The position numbers were made by a program, and so were the translations under genes. From assembly GCF_009733595.1 (NCBI RefSeq), contig NZ_WOFH01000014.1, forward strand, positions 1 to 64,000: a stretch of DNA of 64,000 nucleotides, in the 5' to 3' direction. This document shows, piece after piece, positions 15,002 through 22,841 of the stretch. Numbering within the stretch: the stretch's first letter is position 1; every line of letters starts with the position of its first letter. Under the pieces are notes generated by a model that worked only from the letters and a program-made list of their open reading frames with translations, searched no databases and was not told the DNA's origin. Source of the stretch: Actinomadura litoris (GTDB lineage Bacteria; Actinomycetota; Actinomycetes; Streptosporangiales; Streptosporangiaceae).

Positions 15002-16597
15002 CTACGCGCCCGCGCCGTGCCTGGCGGGGACGGTCTCCGGTTCGGGCTGCAACTGCGGCGCGCCCACGCCGCAACTGCTCTTGCACTGCGGCTCCCGGCG
15101 CTCCCCGGACGGGCCGCGCAGCGCGTCGGCGCTCACCGTCAGGAAGCTCAGCATCGCCCCGGCCAGCAGCAGCCCGGCGCAGACGATCATCGCGATCCGG
15201 AACCCGTCGGAGAACTCGGCCGGATCGGTGAACGCGGCGCCGGTCAGCCCCGCCAGCGGCGGGATCGCCGCCACCGCCAGCAGCCCCGCCGCCCGCGCCA
15301 CGGCGTTGTTGACGCCGCTGGCGACGCCCGCGTGCCGCTCGTCGGCGGAGGCCAGGACGGTCGAGGTCAGCGGCGCGACCACCGCCGACAGGCCCAGCCC
15401 GAACACGATCACGGGGGGCAGCACGTCCCTCGCGTACGAGGCGCCCGCGCCGATCCGGCCGACCAGCACCATCCCGACGGCCGCGACGACCAGGCCCACC
15501 GTCATCGGGATCCGCGGCCCGATCTTCTGCGCGAGCGCGCCCGCCCGCGCCGACAGCAGCAGCATCAGCGCCGTGACCGGCAGCAGCGCCGTGCCCGCCG
15601 CGATCGGCGAGAACCCCCCGACGACCTGGAGGTTCAGCACGAAGAGGAAGAAGAGCACGCCCATCCCCCCGTACACGACGAACGTGACGAGGTTGACGGC
15701 GGAGAACTGCCGCGAGGCGAACACCTCCAGCGGCAGCATGGGGTGGGGCACCGCGCGTCCGGGCCGCTTCGGAGAGCGGGAGGAGTCGGCCCCCCGCAAG
15801 GGAGCGGAGCGGAGGCCCGGCAGGTGCCGCCCCCGGCCGCGGGCGCGTTCCACCAGCACGAACACGACGGCGGCGACGATCCCGCCCACGCCCGCGAAGA
15901 CGGCGGCGGTCGCGCCGGAGCCGCCGCCCGGCGCCTCGGTGAGCGCGTAGGTCGTCCCGGCCAGCGCCAGCGCCGCCAGCGCGGCCCCGAGCACGTCGAA
16001 GCGGCCGCTCGCGTCCGGGTCGACGCTCTCGGGGACGTGCCGGACCGCGACCAGCACCACGACCGCCGCCAGCGGGACGTTGAGCAGGAACACCCAGCGC
16101 CAGCCCGCCGCCTCCACCAGCCAGCCGCCCGCGAACGGTCCGACCGCCCCCGCGACGCCGCCGAGCCCCGACCAGGCGCCGACCGCGCGGGGCCGGTCGT
16201 CGGAGCTGAAGGACGCCTGGATGATCGCCAGCGACCCCGGCGTCAGCAGCGCCCCGCCGACCCCCTGCAGGGCCCGCGCGGCCACCAGCATCCCGACGTC
16301 CTGAGCGGCCCCGCACAGCACCGAGGCCACCGCGAACCACACCACGCCGACCAGGAAGATCCGCCGCCGCCCGTAGCGGTCGCCGAGCGAGCCGCCGAGC
16401 AGGATGAACCCCGCGAGCGTCAGCGTGTAGGCGTTCACCGTCCACTGGAGGCCCGCCATGTCGGCGCCGAGGTCCTCGCCCAGCCTCGGCAGCGCGACGT
16501 TGACCACGGTCGAGTCGAGCATCGCCACGCTCGACCCGAGCACGGTCGCCAGCAGGATCCAGCGCCCCGGTGCGGTGCCCAGCCGGACGTCCGGCAT
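15002..16597 (-). CDS. MFS drug-efflux-type transporter (DHA2, 14 TM)
   Basis: A 531-residue membrane exporter of the DHA2/EmrB type. The N-terminal membrane helix carries the motif LDSTVVNVALP, followed by the MFS loop motif GGSLGDRYGRRR and about 14 hydrophobic segments. A stretch of about 25 residues rich in Arg, Ser and Pro (plus-strand 15746-15826) is inserted in the central loop before HPMLPLE; relatives go straight from a charged loop to that motif. The cysteine-containing tail after the last helix is also unusual. The ATG shares one base with the TGA of the upstream zinc-finger gene. Substrate unknown. Confidence 0.9.
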   Translation of the reverse strand: MPDVRLGTAPGRWILLATVLGSSVAMLDSTVVNVALPRLGEDLGADMAGLQWTVNAYTLTLAGFILLGGSLGDRYGRRRIFLVGVVWFAVASVLCGAAQDVGMLVAARALQGVGGALLTPGSLAIIQASFSSDDRPRAVGAWSGLGGVAGAVGPFAGGWLVEAAGWRWVFLLNVPLAAVVVLVAVRHVPESVDPDASGRFDVLGAALAALALAGTTYALTEAPGGGSGATAAVFAGVGGIVAAVVFVLVERARGRGRHLPGLRSAPLRGADSSRSPKRPGRAVPHPMLPLEVFASRQFSAVNLVTFVVYGGMGVLFFLFVLNLQVVGGFSPIAAGTALLPVTALMLLLSARAGALAQKIGPRIPMTVGLVVAAVGMVLVGRIGAGASYARDVLPPVIVFGLGLSAVVAPLTSTVLASADERHAGVASGVNNAVARAAGLLAVAAIPPLAGLTGAAFTDPAEFSDGFRIAMIVCAGLLLAGAMLSFLTVSADALRGPSGERREPQCKSSCGVGAPQLQPEPETVPARHGAGA

Positions 16598-16860
16598 CAG
16601 ACGATCAGCTCGTCCACGAAGCACCACCGCCAGTCCTCGCCCGGCTCGAACGACCGGGCGACCGGGTGCCCCTCCTTCTCGAAGTGCGCGGACGCGTGCT
16701 TGTTCGGTGAGGAGTCGCAGCAGCCCACGTGCCCGCAGCCGAGGCACAGCCGCAGGTGCACCCACCGGGCGCCCAGCGCGAGGCACTCCTCGCAGCCGTC
16801 CGGGGTGTTCGGGGCCGGGTCCTGCGCCGGCAGGGACCGCACATGCTCACAAGTCGCCAT
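16597..16860 (-). CDS. UBP-type zinc-finger protein
   Basis: An 87-residue protein that is a single ZnF-UBP domain. CEHV at the N-terminus, CEEC, LRLCLGCGHVGCCDSS and a following H-x3-H-x6-GHP pattern supply the metal ligands. Eukaryotic UBP fingers bind free ubiquitin tails; bacterial versions often sit next to transporters or redox genes and their role is unclear. It is coupled to the MFS gene (TGATG overlap), so the two are probably made together. Confidence 0.88.
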   Translation of the reverse strand: MATCEHVRSLPAQDPAPNTPDGCEECLALGARWVHLRLCLGCGHVGCCDSSPNKHASAHFEKEGHPVARSFEPGEDWRWCFVDELIV

Positions 16861-16911
16861 GACAGCATCGTCGCACGCGGCCCCCCGAAGATCACCCGCG
16901 CGGGGGGCAGG

Positions 16912-17946
16912 TCACCAGTGGTCGGGCCCCGAAGGCTCGTCCTCGGGCCTCGCCGACCCGGCCAGCATCCGCAGATCGGACTCGACCATCATCGTCACCA
17001 GGCCCTCGAAGGACACCTCGGGCTCCCAGCCGAGCTGCTCGCGGGCCCGCTTCGGGTCGGCGCACAGCAGGTCGACCTCGGCGGGGCGGGTGTAGCGGGC
17101 GTCCAGGACGACGTGGTCCTCCCAGTCGAGGCCGGCCGAGCGGAACGCGAACGCCACCAGCTCCCGCACGGACCGGGTCTGGCCCGTCCCGATCACGTAG
17201 TCCTCGGGCGCGTCCTGGGCGAGCATCAGCCGCATCGCGCGGGCGTAGTCGCCGGCGTAGCCCCAGTCGCGGCGCGCCTCCAGGTTCCCCAGGCGCAGCT
17301 CGCCCGCCAGGCCCAGCTTGATGCGCGCCGCGCCCAGCGACACCTTCCGCGTGACGAACTCCGCGCCCCGGCGCGGCGACTCGTGGTTGAACAGGATCCC
17401 GCTCACCGCGAACATCCCGTAGGACTCGCGGTAGTTCTGGGTGATGTAGTGCCCGTAGCTCTTGGCGACCCCGTACGGGCTGCGCGGGTGGAACGGCGTC
17501 CGCTCGTTCTGCGGCGTCTCGCGCACCATCCCGAACATCTCCGAGGACGACGCCTGGTAGAAGCGGATCTGCTCGCGTCCGGGCGTCCGGGACGCGCTGA
17601 CGCCCGACACCACGCGGATCGCCTCCAGCATCCGCAGCACGCCCATGCCGGTCACCTCGGCGGTCAGCTCCGCCTGCTGCCAGGACATCGGCACGTAGGA
17701 GATCGCGCCCAGGTTGTAGACCTCGTCGGGCTCCACCCGCTCCACCGCCGAGATCAGGCTGCCCTGGTCCAGCAGGTCGCCGGTGGTGATCCGCACGTCG
17801 CCGATGTGCTTGCGCAGCCGCGACACGTGCGGGTTCGCCTGCCCCCGCACCAGGCCCCACACCTCGTACCCCTGCTCCAGCAGATGCTCGGCCAGGTACG
17901 AGCCGTCCTGCCCGGTGATGCCGGTGATGAGTGCTCGCCTGGTCAG
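16912..17946 (-). CDS. gmd: GDP-mannose 4,6-dehydratase
   Basis: A 344-residue extended-SDR enzyme that converts GDP-mannose to GDP-4-keto-6-deoxymannose, the entry to GDP-fucose and related sugars. The NAD(P) motif GITGQDG is at residues 9-15, SSSEMFG carries catalytic Ser/Glu and SPYGVAK the YxxxK. The best ribosome site, AGGAGG at 17952-17957, is followed after 5 bases by CTG at 17946, with no ATG, GTG or TTG at a suitable distance, so I assign an unusual CTG start. The next sugar-pathway gene (fcl) is not adjacent. Divergent from folP2. Confidence 0.9.
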   Translation of the reverse strand: MTRRALITGITGQDGSYLAEHLLEQGYEVWGLVRGQANPHVSRLRKHIGDVRITTGDLLDQGSLISAVERVEPDEVYNLGAISYVPMSWQQAELTAEVTGMGVLRMLEAIRVVSGVSASRTPGREQIRFYQASSSEMFGMVRETPQNERTPFHPRSPYGVAKSYGHYITQNYRESYGMFAVSGILFNHESPRRGAEFVTRKVSLGAARIKLGLAGELRLGNLEARRDWGYAGDYARAMRLMLAQDAPEDYVIGTGQTRSVRELVAFAFRSAGLDWEDHVVLDARYTRPAEVDLLCADPKRAREQLGWEPEVSFEGLVTMMVESDLRMLAGSARPEDEPSGPDHW

Positions 17947-18065
17947 CGGATCCTCCTGGCCGAATCGGTCGGACGCGGGGCCGCCGCGGGCCGGGCCCAC
18001 GGCGGGCGTGGCCTCTGAGGTTAGCGACACCGCGCGATGGTGACGAGCGAGGGCCTCGTTTGAAC

Positions 18066-18084
18066 CGAACCGCCTTCTGGTTCG
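18066..18084. promoter_or_regulatory. Inverted repeat between divergent gmd and folP2
   Basis: CGAACC and GGTTCG (6-bp perfect arms, 7-base spacer) lie in the 175-base region between the divergent gmd and folP2 starts, 38 bases before the folP2 ATG. A shared operator is possible but untested. Confidence 0.3.
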
Positions 18085-18121
18085 CGAGGGGGGCCCCGGA
18101 TGTGCGACGGTGTGGTTCGTC

Positions 18122-18976
18122 ATGAGCGATTCACACGGGGCCCCGCTGCGGCTGAACGGGCGCGGGCTCGGCCCGCGGGCGATCATGGCGGTGGTGAACC
18201 GCACGCCCGACTCCTTCTTCGACAGGGGCGCCACCTACGCCTTCGAGGCCGCCCTCGACGCGGCCGGGCGCGCCGTCGCGGACGGCGCCGACATCATCGA
18301 CATCGGCGGCGTCAAGGCCGGTCCCGGCGAGGACGTCGGCGTCGCCGAGGAACTGCGCCGCGTCGTCGACCTGGTCGCCGCCGTCCGCGAGCGGCACCCC
18401 GGCGTCGTGATCAGCGTCGACACCTGGCGCGCCGAGGTCGGCGACGCCGTCGCGCGGGCGGGCGCCGACCTGCTGAACGACACCTGGGGCGGGCCCGACC
18501 CCGAGCTGGCCGGGGTCGCCGCCGCGCACGGCATCGGCCTGGTCTGCTCGCACGCCGGGGGCCTCGACCCCCGCACCCGCCCGCACCGCGTCGGCTACGA
18601 CGACGTCATGGCGGACGTGATCGGGCACGTCACCGCCGAGGCGGAGCGCGCGCTCGCGCTCGGCGTGCGGCGGGACGCGATCCTCATCGACCCCGCCCAC
18701 GACTTCGGCAAGAACACCCGGCACTCGCTGGAGATCAGCCGGCGGCTCGGCGAGATGACCGCCACCGGGTGGCCGGTGCTGGTCGCGGTGTCGAACAAGG
18801 ACTTCATCGGGGAGACCCTCGGCCGCCCCGTCGACCGGCGCGGCGCGGGCACCCTCGCGGTCCTCGGCGTCTCCGCCTGGCTCGGCGCCCGCGTCTTCCG
18901 CGTCCACGACGTCGCCGCCGCCCGCCGCGCCCTCACCGCCGTCGGCGACCTCACCACGACCGCCCGGGGCGGCTAG
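18122..18976 (+). CDS. folP2: Dihydropteroate synthase homologue, FolP2 type
   Basis: A 284-residue TIM-barrel protein of the pterin-binding family. VNRTPDSFF and IDIGGVKAGPG are seen, as are the central DTW and late KDFIGE blocks. In true DHPS the second motif is DIGGESTRPG; here the Ser-Thr-Arg that contacts the p-aminobenzoate side is replaced by Lys-Ala-Gly. That change marks the actinobacterial FolP2 group, whose role in folate synthesis is doubtful. ATG 18122 has no clear ribosome site, so the message may be leaderless. It is followed by a convergent CGNR gene. Confidence 0.85.
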   Translation: MSDSHGAPLRLNGRGLGPRAIMAVVNRTPDSFFDRGATYAFEAALDAAGRAVADGADIIDIGGVKAGPGEDVGVAEELRRVVDLVAAVRERHPGVVISVDTWRAEVGDAVARAGADLLNDTWGGPDPELAGVAAAHGIGLVCSHAGGLDPRTRPHRVGYDDVMADVIGHVTAEAERALALGVRRDAILIDPAHDFGKNTRHSLEISRRLGEMTATGWPVLVAVSNKDFIGETLGRPVDRRGAGTLAVLGVSAWLGARVFRVHDVAAARRALTAVGDLTTTARGG

Positions 18977-19046
18977 CGCGGGCCTGGCGGGCCCTGGAGG
19001 GGGCCGGGGCGCGTTTCCAAGCGGCCTCGGCCGTCGCGCGGGCGCG

Positions 19047-19727
19047 CTAGCCGACCGGTGGGGGCGAGGCCGGAGGCGAGCCCCCACCGGGAAGATCGCG
19101 AAGCGATGCCGCGCCCGCGAACGCACGGTCACGCCCCGAGCCGCCGGGCGAGGGACGTGGGCCGGGACTCTGGGACACCGCCTCGCGCTGGCGGGCGCGG
19201 TAGGCGGCCACGTGCATGCGGTTGCCGCAGGTGCGGCTGTCGCAGTAGCGGCGGCAGCGGTTGCGCGACAGGTCGACCAGGACGCGCGAGCAGTCCGGCG
19301 CCTCGCAGGTGCGCAGCCGGTCGAGCTCGCCTTCGGCGACGACGTAGGCGAGGGCCATCCCGCAGTCGGCCGCCAGGTGCTCGCCCATGGGCGCGCCGGG
19401 CGCGAAGAAGTGCACGTGCCAGTCGTAGCCGTCGTGGTCGGTCAGGTGCGGGGTGGTGCGGACCCCGCCCACCACCTCGTTGATCAGCCGGACGGCCGAG
19501 GGCACGTCGGGCGCCCGGAACACCGCGTGGAAGCGCTCGCGCAGCCCGAGGACCCGCGCGAGGTCGGCCTCGGTCAGCTCGCCCACGCCGCTGAAGTCGT
19601 TGCGCTCGACGAACGCGCGCAGGTCGGGCAGGCCGGCGAGCTCCTCCTCGCCGTCGGTCGCGGCGCTGGTGTTGACCAGGTCGACGACCACGGCGAGCGC
19701 CTGCTCGGTGTCATGAGTGAAGATCAC
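19047..19727 (-). CDS. CGNR zinc-finger transcriptional regulator with a repeat-derived tail
   Basis: A 226-residue protein. The N-terminal two thirds is the ABATE-like stress-response domain, and the CGNR zinc finger follows (CEAPDCSRVLVDLSRNRCRRYC, then SRTCGNRMHVAAYRAR). The family is thought to regulate transcription in response to ligands. After the finger about 45 residues have no family match; the last 26 codons are encoded by the dispersed repeat at 19052-19132, so the repeat has invaded or extended the gene's 3' end. GTG 19727 has GGAG 5 bases upstream. Divergent from the antiporter at 19982. Confidence 0.87.
   Translation of the reverse strand: MIFTHDTEQALAVVVDLVNTSAATDGEEELAGLPDLRAFVERNDFSGVGELTEADLARVLGLRERFHAVFRAPDVPSAVRLINEVVGGVRTTPHLTDHDGYDWHVHFFAPGAPMGEHLAADCGMALAYVVAEGELDRLRTCEAPDCSRVLVDLSRNRCRRYCDSRTCGNRMHVAAYRARQREAVSQSPGPRPSPGGSGRDRAFAGAASLRDLPGGGSPPASPPPVG
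19052..19132 (-). repeat. Dispersed GC-rich repeat, copy 2 (inverted)
   Basis: Inverted relative to copy 1 at 14912-14988 and nearly identical over about 80 bases. It encodes the C-terminal tail of the CGNR protein and contains a strong hairpin, CCGGTGGGGGC with GCCCCCACCGG (19055-19090), at the meeting point of the convergent folP2 and CGNR genes. Confidence 0.75.
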
Positions 19728-19981
19728 GGTGACTCCAGTCTCGGGGACCGGGGCCGACGGCTCCTGGGGTGGCACCCCCGGACCCCCGGCGCGTACGGGG
19801 GGTCGTGCGCCCCGGCACCGCCGGGACCGGAAACGCGGCCCGACCTCAACCATATGCCGCCCGGAACCCTCGTCCGCGCACACTCCGCCCGGACGATTCC
19901 GCGCGCCGCGAAAGGGACCGTTCCACTGATCCGGGCGCCCGCACGCGTATAGCGGCGCCGTTCTCGGAGAAGATCACGGGC

Positions 19982-21547
19982 GTGGGTGTGGACCGGCTGT
20001 TCGTGGTGTTCCTCGTCGTCGCCGTGGTGGTGCTGCTGACCCGCGCGCTGGCCGGGCGGCTGCGGGTGCCCGACGCGATCCTGCTCGTCCTGCTCGGGAT
20101 GGGCGCCGGGTTCGTCCCCGCGCTGCCGGAGGTCGTGGTCGCGCCCGAGGTGGTGCTGTTCGGCTTCCTGCCGCCGCTGGTCTACCACGCGGCGTTCTTC
20201 ACCGCGCCGCGCGAGGCCCGCGCCGACCTCACCGCGATCGTCACGCTGGCGTTCGGGCTCACCACCGTCACCACGGTCGCGGTCGCGGGAACGGTCCACG
20301 CCCTGCTGCCCGGGCTCGGCTGGGCCGCCGCGCTGGCGTTCGGCGCGGCCGTCTCGCCCACCGACCCGGTCGCGGCGACCTCGGTGATGCAGCGGCTCGG
20401 CGCCCCGCCCCGGCTGGTGACGATCCTGGAGGGCGAGAGCCTGATCAACGACGGCGCGGCGCTGACCGTCTTCGCCCTCGCCGTCGAGTCGCTCGACGGC
20501 GGGTTCACCCCCGCCCACGGCGCCCTGCGGGCCGTCCAGCTCGTGGCGGGGGGAGTGGCCTACGGGCTGGTGCTCGGCATCGCGATCCGCCGCGTCCGGC
20601 GCTCGATCAAGGACCCCGTCAGCCAGATCATCGTCTCGCTCGTCACCCCCTACCTCGCGTTCGTCCCGGCGGAGAACCTCGGCGTGTCCGGCGTGCTGGC
20701 CACCGTCGTCGCCGGGTTCTCGATCGGCACCCACGGGGAGGGCGTGCTCCAGCCCGCGTCGCGGCTGGTCGGCAACACCTTCTGGCAGATCCTCACGTTC
20801 CTGCTGGAGTCGGCGCTGTTCGTCCTGCTGGGCCTGGAGATCCGCGAGGTGCTCCGCCACCCCGGCGGGCACACCTGGGGCGAGGTCGCCCTGACCACGC
20901 TCGCCGTGTCGGGCGTCGTGATCGGCGTCCGGCTGCTGTGGCAGCTCGGCGCCGGGCCGCTCGCCCGGGCGGCGCCCGGCGGGCGGGAGCTCGGCCCCCG
21001 CCAGCGCGTCGTGATCGGCCTCGGCGGGATGCGCGGCGCGATCTCGCTCGCGATCGCGCTGTCGCTGCCCGCCGCCGTCGGGCCCGAGCGCGGCCTGCTC
21101 GTGCTGCTCACCGCGCTGGTGGTGCTGATCACGCTGATCGGCCAGGCGCCGCTGCTGCCGCTGCTGCTGCGCCGGCTCGGGCTGGCGGAGTCCGGACGGC
21201 GCAGGCACGAGTCGATGATCGCGCGCAGGGCCGGGCTGAAGGCCGCCCTCGCCCGGCTGGAGGAGTTGGCGGAGGAGGACGAGGTGGACGAGCAGACCGC
21301 CGAGGCGTTCCGGCAGATGCTGGAGGTCCGGCTGGAGCGCGTCCGCTACCTCCTCGACCGCGAGGAGGGCAAGGAGGAGAGGCGCCCGCCCAACAGCCGC
21401 CACGTCCGCGCCGAGCTGGTCGAGGCCCAGCGCGCGAAGCTGACCGCGCTCTACCGCAAGGGGCGGATCGGCGCGGCCACGCTCCGCGAGATCAGCCGTG
21501 AGCTGGACTTCGAGGACCCGTTCGTGGTCGGGAAGGCCCGCTCCTAG
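19982..21547 (+). CDS. CPA1-family Na+/H+ antiporter
   Basis: A 521-residue membrane protein with about 12 hydrophobic segments. Ion-site motifs AVSPTDPVAATSVMQRLG and EGESLINDGAALTVF are present, as is GLGGMRGAISLAIALSLP late in the membrane domain. A charged, probably helical cytoplasmic tail of about 110 residues follows. It is closer to bacterial NhaP-type exchangers of the SPTD subgroup than the first antiporter (12281-13879), which has PPD, so the two are not recent duplicates. GTG 19982 is chosen (GGAG about 11 bases upstream); GTG 19988 is also possible. Transcribed alone. Confidence 0.9.
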   Translation: MGVDRLFVVFLVVAVVVLLTRALAGRLRVPDAILLVLLGMGAGFVPALPEVVVAPEVVLFGFLPPLVYHAAFFTAPREARADLTAIVTLAFGLTTVTTVAVAGTVHALLPGLGWAAALAFGAAVSPTDPVAATSVMQRLGAPPRLVTILEGESLINDGAALTVFALAVESLDGGFTPAHGALRAVQLVAGGVAYGLVLGIAIRRVRRSIKDPVSQIIVSLVTPYLAFVPAENLGVSGVLATVVAGFSIGTHGEGVLQPASRLVGNTFWQILTFLLESALFVLLGLEIREVLRHPGGHTWGEVALTTLAVSGVVIGVRLLWQLGAGPLARAAPGGRELGPRQRVVIGLGGMRGAISLAIALSLPAAVGPERGLLVLLTALVVLITLIGQAPLLPLLLRRLGLAESGRRRHESMIARRAGLKAALARLEELAEEDEVDEQTAEAFRQMLEVRLERVRYLLDREEGKEERRPPNSRHVRAELVEAQRAKLTALYRKGRIGAATLREISRELDFEDPFVVGKARS

Positions 21548-21578
21548 CGCGTTCCACCGGATCGCCGGGCGAGAGGGC

Positions 21579-22151
21579 TCAGCGTGCGTAGTGGGGGTCG
21601 GCGACCACGGGGTAGTAGGCGTCGGCGTGCTGGACGCGCATCGTGACGACCGGCCCGTCCATCACGTAGTCGGCCTTCACCTGGCGGAACATCGAGTCGC
21701 TCGCCCAGGGGTTGTAGAGCCGCCCGACGGTCGCGCCGTAGCGCAGGTGGACGACGTCGTAACCGCCGGAGGGCATCGCCTCCAGCGCCAGGCCGTCGGG
21801 GAGGGAGAGCGCGAAGCGGAACTCGGGCGGCGCCTCGGGCCCGTGGATGACCGTCAGCAGCCGGACCCCGTTGTCGGTCGTCTGCGCCACGATGTCGGTG
21901 TCGCGGTCCACACCGACGAAGACCCGGAGGCTGGGCCGCAGCACCTGGGCGACCGTGTCGGACGCGGCGACGTCGATGCCGATGTGCAGGCGCTGCCCGT
22001 CCCTGGTCGGCACCCAGACGCCGTCCCGTGCGCGCTGGCCCCACGCGACGTCGGGGTTCTCCAGCTCCTGGGGCTCGTTCTTGCCCCGCGCGACGAGAAT
22101 CCTCGACGCCGCGTTCATCGCGGCGGCGGCCCCGTCCCGTGCATGCCTCAT
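21579..22151 (-). CDS. Conserved actinobacterial hypothetical protein (short, no signal peptide)
   Basis: A 190-residue protein. I recognise the pattern of a family common in actinomycete secreted proteins: a GLRIGI-like start, FRFALSLPDGLAL, an aromatic PWASDS segment and an ending of the AYYPVVADPHY type. Usual members have a signal peptide and continue after VVADP; this one has neither, as it stops three residues later. Function unknown. ATG 22151 has GAGAGG 7 bases upstream; a GTG at 22178 would add nine residues. It may be an intact short paralogue or a fragment. Confidence 0.65.
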   Translation of the reverse strand: MRHARDGAAAAMNAASRILVARGKNEPQELENPDVAWGQRARDGVWVPTRDGQRLHIGIDVAASDTVAQVLRPSLRVFVGVDRDTDIVAQTTDNGVRLLTVIHGPEAPPEFRFALSLPDGLALEAMPSGGYDVVHLRYGATVGRLYNPWASDSMFRQVKADYVMDGPVVTMRVQHADAYYPVVADPHYAR

Positions 22152-22506
22152 CGCGGGCCCTCTCGCCTTCTTCCACACTCACGTGACGACGCGCGCGTCC
22201 TGGTTTGCCACGGGGTGGCCCGGCTGGGCGCCCCATGCCTCGCGGTCGGTGAGTTCGTGACTTTCGCCCCGTGCGTTGTTGGACCTTACACCACCCTTAT
22301 ACGCGCCGGTCGGGCCCCTATCGGAGCCCGACCGGCGCGGCCGCGCGGCGGACCGCGAGCAAATGATCAATGACCGGGGGATCGGCACGATCCGCGACTC
22401 GAACCCTCCGTACAGTGACCGCCCTCGGTCCGCCGCCGGCGAAAAACACTTTGCCGGAATTCGCATCCCTCCAGCATCATCGAACACGTCGGGAACGACG
22501 GCCCGA
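22152..22506. other. Non-coding region before the tRNA cluster
   Basis: No protein gene seen. The main feature is the 14-bp hairpin at 22302-22339. The stretch 22440-22500 (AAAAACACTTTGCC and similar) is less GC-rich and may hold the tRNA promoter, although no convincing -35/-10 pair could be picked. Confidence 0.45.
22302..22339. terminator. Strong hairpin upstream of the tRNA cluster
   Basis: A 14-bp perfect stem (CGCGCCGGTCGGGC with its complement at 22326-22339) around a 10-base loop. It lies between the divergent hypothetical gene and the tRNA cluster. There is no T-tract, so it may be an insulator, a terminator or a structured leader element. Confidence 0.45.
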
Positions 22507-22578
22507 AGGGGTGAGCCACCGGTTAGGCGGCTGGTCTCCAAAACCAGCGGAAAGTGGGTTCGACTCCCTCCGCCCCTG
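22507..22578 (+). tRNA. tRNA-Trp (CCA), atypical
   Basis: A 72-base cloverleaf with a 7-bp acceptor stem (AGGGGTG/CGCCCCT, one T-G pair), anticodon stem CTGGT/ACCAG and loop CTCCAAA giving anticodon CCA (22538-22540). The D stem starts with C rather than G and has an A-C mismatch; the T stem has a T-T mismatch. The 3' CCA is not encoded. It may be a functional but diverged tRNA, as carried by phages and plasmids, or a decaying gene. Confidence 0.75.
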
Positions 22579-22593
22579 CTGAGCGTGATCAAC

Positions 22594-22664
22594 GGGCCTG
22601 TGGTGTAACGGAAGCACGCTTCCCTTGCAAGGAAGCGATCAGGGTTCGATTCCCTGCTGGTCCA
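22594..22664 (+). tRNA. tRNA-Ala (TGC)
   Basis: A 71-base cloverleaf. Anticodon stem CTTCC/GGAAG with loop CTTGCAA gives anticodon TGC (22626-22628). The acceptor stem has the G3-T70 pair (22596 with 22661) that identifies alanine tRNAs, plus one T-T mismatch at the sixth pair. D stem GTGT/GCAC and T stem CAGGG/CCCTG are good. CCA is not encoded. It lies 15 bases after the Trp gene. Confidence 0.88.
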
Positions 22665-22707
22665 CCCGGCGGCCTCGGCCGCCCGCCGTACGTTCCCGGC
22701 GCCCACC

Positions 22708-22795
22708 GGAGGGTTGGCCGAACGGTAAGGCAGCGGTCTCGAAAACCGGCGTCGAGGTGAAACTCGAAGGGGTTCGACTCCCTTACCCTCCGCCA
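22708..22795 (+). tRNA. tRNA-Ser (CGA)
   Basis: An 88-base class II tRNA with acceptor GGAGGGT/ACCCTCC, anticodon loop CTCGAAA giving CGA (22740-22742), and a long variable arm (GTCGAG/CTCGA). Unlike its two neighbours it encodes its own 3' CCA. The anticodon stem has a G-G mismatch at its first pair. A hairpin terminator follows at once. Confidence 0.9.
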
Positions 22796-22814
22796 TTTCC
22801 GCCTTATGCGGAAA
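22796..22814 (+). terminator. Terminator of the tRNA cluster
   Basis: TTTCCGC pairs with GCGGAAA around a 5-base loop directly after the tRNA-Ser CCA. It ends the tRNA transcript and faces the convergent aminotransferase gene. Confidence 0.6.
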
Positions 22815-22841
22815 GGGTCTCCCGTATGCGTTGAAGCGCGG

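Noticed and set aside
22395..22430. A fragment resembling a tRNA T-arm on the minus strand
   Set aside because: The flanking bases do not pair into a T stem, and no acceptor or anticodon stem could be built.
22179..22796. Long minus-strand open frame across the tRNA cluster
   Set aside because: Its translation is the complement of the three tRNAs (patterns such as GGGSRTHFPLVLETSRL), a well-known artefact; no ribosome site or domain.
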